Assembly: GCA_030267125.1 (NCBI GenBank)
Contig: JAJDJJ010000011.1
Location: 1 to 44,099, forward strand
Direction: 5' to 3'
DNA length: 44,099 bases
Source: Bacteroidales bacterium OttesenSCG-928-B11
GTDB lineage: Bacteria; Bacteroidota; Bacteroidia; Bacteroidales; WCHB1-69
Shown here piece by piece: positions 34,601 through 41,927 of this stretch (positions are counted from its first letter, which is position 1; each line of letters opens with the position of its first letter). The notes under the pieces were generated by a model. It did not search any database, was not told the DNA's origin, and worked only from the letters and a program-made list of their open reading frames with translations. Position numbers and translations under genes: made by a program.

Positions 34601-34683
34601 CTAAACACAAAGGATACAAAGATTTAAAAATCATTTTTCTTAGCGCAACTTGGCGTTAAACTTTGCGTAACTTGGCGGTTAAA
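34601..34683. repeat. Imperfect tandem/palindromic intergenic repeat
   Basis: Two adjacent units, 34639-34660 and 34661-34683, share the pattern CTTnGCGnAACTTGGCGnTTAAA. Upstream, 34601-34621 (CTAAACACAAAGGATACAAAG) is a degenerate inverted counterpart, so the block can form a long imperfect hairpin. This is the CTTTGCG...GGTTAAA type of intergenic repeat seen in many Bacteroidota genomes, by my recollection. Confidence 0.6.
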
Positions 34684-34902
34684 ATTAATATATCACTGAA
34701 TTTAAAATACTTAGAAAAAGAGAGCGAATAGAGTTGACATCACAACTGTTGTTTTGAAATAGGGGGTGAGTAGTTACATATTAATGTAGGTGTTACGCGG
34801 GAGGAGAGAAAATCCCGAATGTGAACATGCTCAATTCCTTCATAGCTGTTTTCAAATGAACGCTCTCCGGAAACAACGATCTTTGGGTAGTTATCTTTGA
34901 TT

Positions 34903-34932
34903 TTTTTGATTGGAAATGGAGTATTAAAATTT
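34903..34932 (+). repeat. 30-base direct repeat, left copy
   Basis: Begins TTTTTGATTGGAAATGGAG; identical at 27 of 30 positions to 35940-35969, same orientation. The two copies flank the GldL-like gene. Confidence 0.7.
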
Positions 34933-35007
34933 AGATCCTAATTTAAAATACATTAATACATCTACTATTTTATTAGATTTGCAATATGAATTTTTCAGCT
35001 AATTATT

Positions 35008-35035
35008 ACCACAGAGCCACGGAGAGCATAGAGAA
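35008..35035 (+). repeat. ACCACAGAG-type intergenic repeat fragment
   Basis: ACCACAGAGCCACGGAGAG is a short piece of the widespread CACAGAG/CACGGAG intergenic repeat class. It lies 47 bases before the GldL-like ATG. Confidence 0.45.
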
Positions 35036-35081
35036 TAAAATTCTTATAATCTGTTATTTATAAATAAAATCATCAAAATTT

Positions 35082-35603
35082 ATGAGGAAAACAGAACTAT
35101 CTTTAGCCATTTTTGCTTTCATCTCTTTAGTTATTAAACTCTTCCATCTTCCCGGAGGAGGTGCATTGCTAACGGTCAGTTTTTCCGCTCTCGCCATGTA
35201 TTATATGCTTCAGGATCAACTTGAGGCAATGAAGAAGCAGGCGCAACAAAAGAAAAATCAAGAACAAGTGGTAGCGGAGACCAAAACTACTCCGGTAAAA
35301 GAGGAGTTCCCCGAACAAAGTGAAGGTGTTGGCTTAAAAAGACTCTACCATTCCAAAGGTTTTTTCATCTTTATGCGCTATCTTTCAAACTGGGGATTCG
35401 CAGCGCTCCTGATCGGAATCGTTTTTCAACAATCACATTATCCCGGCGGAGCAATGATGCTCACAGTAGGGCTTTCCATTACAATTATAGCCACTCTTTT
35501 CACATTTCCGGCTTATTTGGAGACTAAAATACCGCAATATAAACCCATACTGATCAGAGGGGTGATCTACTTCATTATAGGGTTGCTACTCTACATATAT
35601 TGA
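35082..35603 (+). CDS. GldL-like small membrane protein with a doubled PGG motif
   Basis: A 173-residue protein with four predicted membrane helices arranged as two pairs around a polar Lys/Gln/Glu-rich linker (about residues 48-85). Each pair contains the same signature: IKLFHLPGGGALLTVSF near residue 18 and VFQQSHYPGGAMMLTVGL near residue 117, i.e. H-x-PGG-A-x-x-LTV. GldL, the proton-channel subunit of the T9SS/gliding motor, carries a similar HxPG motif in its first helices. The Glu needed for GldL proton flow is not identifiable here, so it is a relative of unknown role. It is isolated between repeat-rich regions. Confidence 0.6.
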   Translation: MRKTELSLAIFAFISLVIKLFHLPGGGALLTVSFSALAMYYMLQDQLEAMKKQAQQKKNQEQVVAETKTTPVKEEFPEQSEGVGLKRLYHSKGFFIFMRYLSNWGFAALLIGIVFQQSHYPGGAMMLTVGLSITIIATLFTFPAYLETKIPQYKPILIRGVIYFIIGLLLYIY

Positions 35604-35786
35604 TCTTAAAGGTTGTTACAGAAGTCCAATCGATCTTAGCGCTGAAAAATGATCGTTACAACTCCGTACTCCCTCGATCAGACAGTTGGAAATAAAAGAT
35701 TCATGCTTCTAAATTCAGACTTCCTGCCCCCTGGAAAATCAAAGTGGCACTAAATTGTAGGGAATGGTCAGGTTTGTCTCGGGAAA

Positions 35787-35846
35787 TTGAACTAAACAAA
35801 AATAGCATAAACATAATACTCATACAGGAAATTTCTGCGGTTCTCC
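35787..35846. repeat. Degenerate intergenic repeat, copy B
   Basis: Aligns gap-free to 10790-10849 at about 46 of 60 positions. Both copies read on the plus strand as an open stretch IELNK..I.I..IQ.ISA.L, so the similarity also shows at peptide level, although neither copy is in a credible gene. Confidence 0.6.
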
Positions 35847-35939
35847 ATGTAAGAAAAAAATCGTTCAAGAGCATTGGCAATGGAACTCCTTGCGGAATAA
35901 TGGAGAGTAGTTGCGATTTATTTTAAACATGATTATAAC

Positions 35940-35969
35940 TTTTTGATTGGAAATAGAGCATCAAAATTT
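35940..35969 (+). repeat. 30-base direct repeat, right copy
   Basis: Begins TTTTTGATTGGAAATAGAG; differs from 34903-34932 at three transitions only. Confidence 0.7.
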
Positions 35970-36038
35970 GCATTATTAAAAGATATTAATATCTCTAATC
36001 AGCAATCAGCCGCAAAAAGAAACACCGCACGGAAGGCG

Positions 36039-36224
36039 TTAGTTTCGATATGTTTTACACCTTTGATTCCTCCACGGTAAGCCTATTGCCGCCATAGCGA
36101 CTCCGCATCTCACGCCAATGCGAGAAGTATGTTCGGATGAGGTGAAAGTTGGGTTAATGCCCTGCGCGGCCCTATGTATGTCTCCGCAAGAGCGCGATTG
36201 AAGGAAAATGACTTTAATGTCCAA
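36039..36224 (-). other. GC-richer block with a 61-codon open frame, probably repeat or remnant
   Basis: This block is richer in GC than its surroundings and is open on the minus strand for 61 codons (including GINPTFTSSEHTSRIGVRCG). The peptide has no hydrophobic core and no start signals. I take it as an intergenic repeat or a gene remnant, not a gene. Confidence 0.3.
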
Positions 36225-36263
36225 CGTTTGCCATTTTAGTGATTCGCATTAGTCTTTAATTTG

Positions 36264-36271
36264 TACTTTTG
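36264..36271 (+). promoter_or_regulatory. -7 box of the ackA promoter
   Basis: TACTTTTG matches TAnnTTTG, 56 bases before the ATG. Confidence 0.6.
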
Positions 36272-36327
36272 CACGCACTAATTCTGAACATAATATTCAC
36301 TTATTCAATAACAATATCAACAAATTT

Positions 36328-37527
36328 ATGAAAATATTAGTTTTAAATTGCGGCAGTTCTTCGATTAAGTATCAATTGATTGACATGGCTAACAATGCGG
36401 AATTGCTAGCGAAAGGTTTGGTGGAACGGATCGGTTTGGATATGGGAATCTTCACCCATAAACCGGAAGGTAAAGAGAAATATAATATCGAGACGCCAAT
36501 CAAGGATCATGAAGTGGGAATCGGATTGGTTTTGAATGCGTTGACAGATACAAACCATGGTGTTATCGCTTCTTTGAACGAGATCGGAGCTGTAGGACAC
36601 CGCGTGGCGCATGGTGGCGAGTATTTCTCCAAAAGCACCATCCTCAAAGAGAAAGAGAGAGCGGAAATTGAAAAATTATGCGAATTGGCACCGCTTCACA
36701 ATCCCGCCTCATTGCTGGGTATAGACGTGATGACCAAATTGTTGCCAACAACTCCGCAAGTGGGCGTGTTCGACACCTCTTTCCATCAAACTATGCCTAA
36801 AGAAGCGTACCTGTACGCCATTCCTTATAAATATTATACGGAGGATAAAATCCGTCGCTACGGCTTCCACGGAACCAGTCATAAATTTGTTGCCCCAAAA
36901 GCGGCTAACCTATTAGGTAAAAACTACGAAGATATGAAGATTATCGTTTGCCACTTAGGCAACGGCGCTTCAATCTGTGCCATCAAAAACGGAAAATCTG
37001 TTGATACCTCCATGGGATTCACGCCGGTAGAAGGCTTGGTGATGGGTACCCGTTGTGGCGACTTGGATTCCGGCGCATTGATTTATATTGCCGAAAAAGA
37101 AGGACTTAGCTACAAAGAGATGAATACGCTGATCAACAAGAAATCGGGTATTTGCGGATTGACCAACGGCACCATGGATATGCGCGACGTGTCAAAAGGG
37201 CGTGATGCTGGCGACGAAACGATGACCAACGCATTCAATTGCTTTGCATACCGCGTGAAAAAATATATCGGCGCTTACGCTGCCGCAATGGACGGTGTTG
37301 ACCTCATCGTGATGACCGGCGGAATTGGCGAAAACGCACAAGATATGCGCGAAGCTGTTTTGAAAGACCTTACCTTCTTCGGTGTGGATTTCGACGCGAA
37401 CGCCAACAACAACAGCCGCGGCGAAGATGTCATCCTGACCAAACCCGGTAGCAGAACCATCGCAATGGCCATCACCACAAACGAAGAATTGGTAATCGCA
37501 ACAGATACGTATAATTTAGTGAAATAA
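36328..37527 (+). CDS. ackA: Acetate kinase
   Basis: Interconverts acetyl phosphate and acetate with ATP formation, the last step of fermentative acetate production. Motifs: ILVLNCGSSSIKYQLIDM (residues 3-20), GHRVAHGGEYF, VFDTSFHQTMP, RRYGFHGTSHKFV, CHLGNGASICAI and the C-terminal VMTGGIGENAQDMRE. At 399 residues the length is normal. Phosphotransacetylase (pta), often the upstream neighbour in Bacteroidota, is absent; ackA stands alone and converges on the MscS gene 11 bases away. Confidence 0.97.
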   Translation: MKILVLNCGSSSIKYQLIDMANNAELLAKGLVERIGLDMGIFTHKPEGKEKYNIETPIKDHEVGIGLVLNALTDTNHGVIASLNEIGAVGHRVAHGGEYFSKSTILKEKERAEIEKLCELAPLHNPASLLGIDVMTKLLPTTPQVGVFDTSFHQTMPKEAYLYAIPYKYYTEDKIRRYGFHGTSHKFVAPKAANLLGKNYEDMKIIVCHLGNGASICAIKNGKSVDTSMGFTPVEGLVMGTRCGDLDSGALIYIAEKEGLSYKEMNTLINKKSGICGLTNGTMDMRDVSKGRDAGDETMTNAFNCFAYRVKKYIGAYAAAMDGVDLIVMTGGIGENAQDMREAVLKDLTFFGVDFDANANNNSRGEDVILTKPGSRTIAMAITTNEELVIATDTYNLVK

Positions 37528-37538
37528 AGAGAAATACA

Positions 37539-38801
37539 TCACTCGCTACTTGCCATTGCGATCGCATTTTTTCCAGCGTCCCGCTGATAAGCCCTGATCT
37601 CAAAATAGCTGAGCACGGAGTAGATATGGTCAAAAACGTCGGCTTGAATGTCTTCATACTCAAGCCAAGCGGAGGTAGCAGTGAAACAATAGATCTCTAA
37701 CGGCTGACCGTATTCATCGGGAGCCAGCTGGCGAACCATACAGGTTGCCTGTTGGCTAATATTCGGGTTGTTTTTCAAGTAAGCCTCGATATAAGCACGT
37801 AACACGCCGATATTAGTTTGATGCCGACCGTTCGGAATCAAACTGGTATCGGCGTTTAGCTCCTCGTTATAAGCTGCGATCTCTTTCTCTACTGAAATAA
37901 TGTAATCTTTTAAAACGCCAATTTTCTTAAACCGCTCCAACATCTCGGGAGTGCAAGGCTTGATTGATGTAACGTCCACATTAAAAGATCGTTTGATACG
38001 GCGAATACCTAAATCTTGGATCGGGCGCCAGTTTTGAAACGAATCGCTCAGCAATTGTTTCACCGGAATAGTGGAGATCGTTTTATCGAAATTACGCACC
38101 TTCACCGTGAGCAGGTTCACCTCTTCCACATCACCATCCACACCGAACTTGTTCATCGTAATCCAGTCCCCATTACGAATTAAATCATTAGAAGACAACT
38201 GGATGCTATTTACAAAGCCAATAATCATATCTTGGAATACCAATAATAAAACGGCAGAAAAAGCACCGATACCGGCCAGTAAACCCGCGGGTGATTTATT
38301 CAACAATATTGAAATGACTAAGATCACGGCGATACCCCAAAGCACCACCATCAAAATTTGAATATAACTCTTGATCGGCTTGTCTTTAGTGGCCTCCTTA
38401 TGCAACAGAACTTCGCCCAGCGCATTCATAAAGGCCGAGATGATCAGCATGACATTGATGATAATGTAGATGTTGGTCAGTGCGGAAAAGAAAAGATCCG
38501 ACCGGCTGCCTTCGTAGAAAAATTGCGGGATCATCTTTTGCACGAGAAATGCCGGCAATAACGCCGCCACATGTTTAAAGAACTTCTTATCCAACAGCTT
38601 TTCCCACCAAAGCATGGGTTTTTTTCGATGCGTGAGCTTCACAGCTCTGACCACTATGAGATTAATAATCAGGTAGAACACAAACGCAACGCCTATCAAA
38701 CAAGCGACCACAATCAAGGCGGAACACATTTTGGCTAGTCCGGAATGCATTCCCAATTTCAAGAAAAAATCGATTAATGAATCTGTAATCCAGTGAAACA
38801 T
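37539..38801 (-). CDS. MscS-family mechanosensitive channel (YbdG-like)
   Basis: A 420-residue inner-membrane channel that opens on membrane tension. About five hydrophobic helices occupy residues 20-195. The pore-lining helix and beta domain follow as GLLAGIGAFSAVLLLVFQDMIIGFVNSIQLSSNDLIRNGDWI (in pieces) and DGDVEEVNLLTVKVRNFDKTISTIPVKQLL, the standard MscS pattern. A C-terminal extension (about 300-420) with VRQLAPDEYGQPLEIYCF is like that of E. coli YbdG rather than small MscS. Likely role: protection against osmotic downshift. Confidence 0.92.
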   Translation of the reverse strand: MFHWITDSLIDFFLKLGMHSGLAKMCSALIVVACLIGVAFVFYLIINLIVVRAVKLTHRKKPMLWWEKLLDKKFFKHVAALLPAFLVQKMIPQFFYEGSRSDLFFSALTNIYIIINVMLIISAFMNALGEVLLHKEATKDKPIKSYIQILMVVLWGIAVILVISILLNKSPAGLLAGIGAFSAVLLLVFQDMIIGFVNSIQLSSNDLIRNGDWITMNKFGVDGDVEEVNLLTVKVRNFDKTISTIPVKQLLSDSFQNWRPIQDLGIRRIKRSFNVDVTSIKPCTPEMLERFKKIGVLKDYIISVEKEIAAYNEELNADTSLIPNGRHQTNIGVLRAYIEAYLKNNPNISQQATCMVRQLAPDEYGQPLEIYCFTATSAWLEYEDIQADVFDHIYSVLSYFEIRAYQRDAGKNAIAMASSE

Positions 38802-38878
38802 AACAGTGTTTTTTTATTATTAGGGAGCAAAAATAATGAAAAGTAATAAGCGATGGGCAATGAATGGCACAATCATCA

Positions 38879-39496
38879 TTAATGCGTTTTCAATGATGTC
38901 GCTATCACACCCATCAAATCCTTAACTTTCTTCGTATGTAGGTCTATGGAAATCATTTTTTCATCCAGTTTCAATCTGGCGGCAAATGGCGAATGGATCT
39001 CGATCTGCTCTATGAAATCGATGCTGTTGCCGGGGAAAAGCTTGTAGACGGCTTCCTTAGCACACCATATACGTGTGACATCTTCGGGATTATGGGCATC
39101 AATGGTTTCCAGCTCTTTAGGCGAAATGAATTTATGGTGTAATTTAACAATTTTCGGAGTAATTTTCTCTATATCGATACCGATTTTGTGTGTGGAAGAA
39201 AGAGCTGCCGCGGCAAAGCCGGCTGAATGGGAGAACGAAATATTGCCTGCGGGGGACAATGGTTCTCCGGAGACACCGTAAGTAATCGGTACACAATCAA
39301 CATTCAGGAGAAAAGCGAGCGTTTTTCTACAAGCGATTCTCTCCAAACGCCTTTTCTCTAGGCGTAAAGAGAGAATCGTCTCTTTGTCTTGGGGAGAGAG
39401 TCGGATGCCTTGGAACAGGTCGCTCTCATTTTCTATTATTTCCCAGATCGCAAAACCGGCGTCCGGTGATATGTTTTCGGATAAAATGACAGGCAT
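38879..39496 (-). CDS. 4'-phosphopantetheinyl transferase (Sfp/AcpT type)
   Basis: A 205-residue enzyme that transfers the phosphopantetheine arm of CoA onto a carrier-protein Ser. The magnesium-binding GIDIEKI (about 107-113) and WCAKEAVYKLF (about 146-156) are intact, and ISFSHSAGFAAAAL carries the typical conserved His. Domain length fits the two-lobed Sfp type, not the short AcpS. It follows hpf by three bases in the xerC-hpf run. The target may be the fatty-acid carrier protein or a secondary-metabolite carrier; no such gene is near. Confidence 0.9.
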   Translation of the reverse strand: MPVILSENISPDAGFAIWEIIENESDLFQGIRLSPQDKETILSLRLEKRRLERIACRKTLAFLLNVDCVPITYGVSGEPLSPAGNISFSHSAGFAAAALSSTHKIGIDIEKITPKIVKLHHKFISPKELETIDAHNPEDVTRIWCAKEAVYKLFPGNSIDFIEQIEIHSPFAARLKLDEKMISIDLHTKKVKDLMGVIATSLKTH

Positions 39497-39499
39497 GAA

Positions 39500-39799
39500 T
39501 TAGTTGCCGCGTTCTTTGTCTCTGATTCTAATAAGCTGTTTTTTAATCGCATCCACAGAGAGGTCAGTGGCTTCTTCAAATGATTTGGCCGTTTTGCTTG
39601 CCAGCGCATCGTTTCCTCGAATTTTCATTCGGATTTCAGTCGTCTTGTTTTCGGGTCTTTCGGTATTCTCTACTTTCAACGTGACTTCAGCACCTAAAAT
39701 GTTGTCATAGAGTTTATCCAACTTTTCTACTTTGTCGTTAATGAAAGCCTCCAGCTTTTGGTCGGCTTTGAAATGAACGGACGAAATGTTAATATTCAT
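39500..39799 (-). CDS. hpf: Ribosome hibernation promoting factor (short HPF/RaiA type)
   Basis: A 99-residue protein that binds the decoding centre of idle 70S ribosomes. It begins MNINISSVHFKADQKLEAFI and has VTLKVENTERPENKTTEIRMKIRG and SFEEATDLSVDAIKKQL, the beta-alpha pattern of the family. It lacks the C-terminal dimerisation domain of long HPF. It starts 15 bases after xerC, the usual pairing in Bacteroidota. A perfect AGGAGGT precedes the ATG, which is rare in this phylum. Confidence 0.93.
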   Translation of the reverse strand: MNINISSVHFKADQKLEAFINDKVEKLDKLYDNILGAEVTLKVENTERPENKTTEIRMKIRGNDALASKTAKSFEEATDLSVDAIKKQLIRIRDKERGN

Positions 39800-39803
39800 A
39801 GTT

Positions 39804-39810
39804 ACCTCCT
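39804..39810 (-). promoter_or_regulatory. Perfect Shine-Dalgarno before hpf
   Basis: Minus-strand AGGAGGT, with five bases between its last G and the ATG. No other gene in the window shows such a site. In Bacteroidota the anti-Shine-Dalgarno is largely sequestered on the ribosome, so this stands out. Confidence 0.8.
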
Positions 39811-39814
39811 GTTT

Positions 39815-40705
39815 TTAGGCCCTCGGATGGGCTTGTTTATAAATTGATTTTAATTTTTCGATCGAATTATGCGTATAAACTTGTGTGGCAGCTAAGTTCG
39901 CATGACCTAATATTTCCTTCACCGCATTGATGTCGGCACCATTGTTCAAAAGATGAGTCGCAAAAGTGTGCCTTATTACGTGGGGGCTTCGTTTGTCAAT
40001 GGTTGTGATCATATCTAAGTACTTGCGAACAATATTGTACACCAGTTTGGGGTACATTTTTTTGCCTTTTGGAGTAACAAAGATAAAACTATTTTTGTTT
40101 GACTCGCTATACTTTTCCTCAAAAAGGCCAAGATATTTCAGCAATACCTCCCGTGCCGCCATCGTCACCGGAACAACACGTTCTTTATTCCTTTTTCCCA
40201 GTACTTTTACGCTGTTTTCATAAAAATCGACATCTTGTTGCTTGATATTCAGCAATTCAGAAAGTCTCATACCGGTTGAATAGAAGAGTTCGATGATTGC
40301 TCGATCGCGCCAGCCCTCGAAGTTGTCTTCAAATAGATCTCCCGAAAAAAGTTTCTCCATGTCATCATTAGCCACATATTCAGGCACTCGTTTCGACATT
40401 TTAGGCGCAGTAACTCGTTCCATCGGATTTTCATCCATCGTGCCCATTTTTACATGGTAGCGGTAAAACGATTTTAACGCGCTAATCTTGCGATTCACCG
40501 TCCGCGTCGAATTACCGTCCTCAATAAGTGTAATTATCCATGTCCGGATAAGTTGCGCATCGCACTCCTTTAGATCGGTGACCGTAAATTGATCTGAAAG
40601 ATAGGTTGTGAATTGATCCAGATCGGTTTTATATGAAGTCAGCGTGTTTGCCGACACTCTCCTTTCGTACTGTAAGTTATTCAGAAAAACCGCAATTAAA
40701 TCCAT
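39815..40705 (-). CDS. xerC: Tyrosine recombinase XerC
   Basis: Partner of XerD in chromosome dimer resolution. Start at the ATG at 40705 (MDLIAVFLNN), not the TTG two codons upstream. The N-terminal core-binding domain has VSANTLTSYKTDLDQF and TVNRKISALKSFYRYH. The catalytic residues are Arg in YSTGMRLSELLNI, Lys in VLGKRNKERVVPV, HVIRHTFATHLLNNGA and LGHANLAATQVYTHNS with Tyr. At 296 residues the length is normal. Identification as XerC is supported by hpf following it, the common Bacteroidota order; rpsU, usually just before, is not present in the window. Confidence 0.9.
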   Translation of the reverse strand: MDLIAVFLNNLQYERRVSANTLTSYKTDLDQFTTYLSDQFTVTDLKECDAQLIRTWIITLIEDGNSTRTVNRKISALKSFYRYHVKMGTMDENPMERVTAPKMSKRVPEYVANDDMEKLFSGDLFEDNFEGWRDRAIIELFYSTGMRLSELLNIKQQDVDFYENSVKVLGKRNKERVVPVTMAAREVLLKYLGLFEEKYSESNKNSFIFVTPKGKKMYPKLVYNIVRKYLDMITTIDKRSPHVIRHTFATHLLNNGADINAVKEILGHANLAATQVYTHNSIEKLKSIYKQAHPRA

Positions 40706-40721
40706 TGTCAATATTTACGCC

Positions 40722-40752
40722 CAAATATACAATAAATAATAGTCGGTTCAAA
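40722..40752 (-). promoter_or_regulatory. Promoter of the xerC-hpf run
   Basis: Minus-strand TTTG at 40752-40749 and TATATTTG at 40729-40722, with a 19-base spacer; the ATG lies 16 bases on. A good Bacteroidota-type promoter. Confidence 0.7.
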
Positions 40753-40983
40753 TGAATGTAAACTACAATTATTCTACTTAGGACATTCCTATTGATGTAT
40801 TACGCGAAAAATAATACAAAGACATGACAAATAAAAGGGAGTTATTTGATTTTCAATTTATCATATCCATAAAAATTGGCCATCCCAGATCGTTTTATAT
40901 TTTATTTTCACGCTGATTATAAGCAAGATAATCGATATTCAAAAAAATATACTTTCAAAAACCGAATGGGATGATATTTTTTG

Positions 40984-40991
40984 TACTTTTG
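40984..40991 (+). promoter_or_regulatory. -7 box of the initiator tRNA promoter
   Basis: TACTTTTG matches TAnnTTTG and ends 12 bases before the tRNA. No clear -33 element. Confidence 0.5.
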
Positions 40992-41003
40992 CAAACGTAA
41001 TAG

Positions 41004-41078
<75 letters not shown>

Positions 41079-41080
41079 AA

Positions 41081-41106
41081 AAGAGGCTACAAAGCCTCTT
41101 TTTTTT
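41081..41106 (+). terminator. Terminator of the initiator tRNA gene
   Basis: AAGAGGCT (41081-41088) pairs perfectly with AGCCTCTT (41093-41100) around a four-base loop and is followed by a run of T to 41106. Confidence 0.9.
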
Positions 41107-41125
41107 GTTTAAAGAAAAAGGGAAC

Positions 41126-41158
41126 AGGCGGACAAGTGCGCCTTTATACCGCACTTGT
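41126..41158 (+). promoter_or_regulatory. Overlapping hairpins before the MurU-like gene
   Basis: ACAAGTGCG (41132-41140) is perfectly complementary to 41150-41158 (9 bp, loop 9). The alternative AGGCG (41126-41130) with CGCCT (41139-41143) shares bases with it, so the two are mutually exclusive. There is no U tract. It may be an operator or an RNA element in the leader of the gene at 41190. Confidence 0.45.
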
Positions 41159-41189
41159 TACCATTTAAACTTTTAAATGCAAAACAGGA

Positions 41190-41912
41190 ATGAACGTTTC
41201 TGCTATGATCTTCGCAGCCGGATTGGGTAGCCGGCTTTACCCACTAACTGAAAATAAGCCCAAAGCATTAGTTTCCGTTGACGGTGTTACCCTGCTCGAG
41301 AATGCCATACGAAAGATTATCGCGGCTGGAATCAACCAAATAGTTGTTAACATCCACCATTTTCCAAATCTAATCATCGATTTTCTAGAAAGCGGTGACT
41401 TCAATGCTGAGATTCAAATCTCTGATGAACGGGATAATCTGCTCGACACCGCGGGAGGTCTGAAATTCGCCGAACATCTTTTCGCGGATAGCGACCATAT
41501 ACTACTATATAATGTCGACATCCATTCTACCATCAATCTGCAAGAGCTAATCCAACAACATGTAGATCAACATGATTTAGCGACACTGGCTGTGCGAGAC
41601 CGTAAAACATTCCGTTATCTCCTCTTCGACCCCAAAAACCTGCAACTATCCGGCTGGGAGAACCGCAAAACCGGAGAGGAAATCATCATTAGGAGATTGT
41701 CTGAATACAAATCTTTAGCATTCAGTGGGATTCATATTGTCAAAAAAGAGATACTCAATTTAATCCCCGAAGGGAAATTATCTTTCACCCCGCTTTATTT
41801 AGATTTAGCGAAAAACCATCCCATCCGGGGTTATCACCACCAGCAAGATGAATGGATGGATTTCGGAAAATACGAGGAGTTGAAAGATCTTTTCGGAGAT
41901 CGCATTAAGTAA
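41190..41912 (+). CDS. MurU-like sugar-phosphate nucleotidyltransferase
   Basis: A 240-residue nucleotidyltransferase. MIFAAGLGSRLYPLTENKPKAL (residues 6-27) is the NTP-binding signature; LDTAGGLKFAEHLF, LLYNVDIHS (the metal-binding Asp) and FSGIHIVKKEIL follow in order. Length and pattern fit MurU, which makes UDP-MurNAc from MurNAc-1-phosphate in cell-wall recycling, and also some CTP- or GTP-dependent relatives. The kinase AmgK, MurU's usual partner, is not adjacent within the window. The class is firm; the sugar and nucleotide are not. Confidence 0.78.
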   Translation: MNVSAMIFAAGLGSRLYPLTENKPKALVSVDGVTLLENAIRKIIAAGINQIVVNIHHFPNLIIDFLESGDFNAEIQISDERDNLLDTAGGLKFAEHLFADSDHILLYNVDIHSTINLQELIQQHVDQHDLATLAVRDRKTFRYLLFDPKNLQLSGWENRKTGEEIIIRRLSEYKSLAFSGIHIVKKEILNLIPEGKLSFTPLYLDLAKNHPIRGYHHQQDEWMDFGKYEELKDLFGDRIK

Positions 41913-41927
41913 CAAAGCTGTCTATCA

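Larger units (their letters stand above)
34496..35081. other. Repeat-bearing gene-poor region
   Basis: No gene of convincing quality. It holds the S41 promoter box, the tandem repeat at 34601-34683, the first copy of a 30-base repeat (34903-34932) and an ACCACAGAG/ACGGAGAG-type repeat fragment at 35008-35035. The rest looks like decayed AT-rich sequence. Confidence 0.5.
35604..36327. other. Repeat-bearing gene-poor region before ackA
   Basis: This 724-base stretch has no convincing gene. It contains the second copy of the 60-base degenerate repeat (35787-35846), the second copy of the 30-base repeat (35940-35969), a GC-richer block at about 36030-36225 and the ackA promoter. AAAGTGGCACTAAATTG followed by GAATGGTCAG at about 35741-35770 resembles the ends of IS21-type elements, but no transposase remains. 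Confidence 0.5.

Noticed and set aside
35741..35775. Possible IS21-type terminal sequence (GTGGCACTAAATTG, GAATGGTCAG)
   Set aside because: Only a loose resemblance; no transposase, partner end or target duplication could be found.
30780..40705. Xer recombinase genes as integrases of a mobile element between 30.8 and 40.7 kb
   Set aside because: Both have the size and motifs of housekeeping XerC/XerD, and the genes between them are ordinary (purC, ackA, mscS); no attachment repeats were seen.
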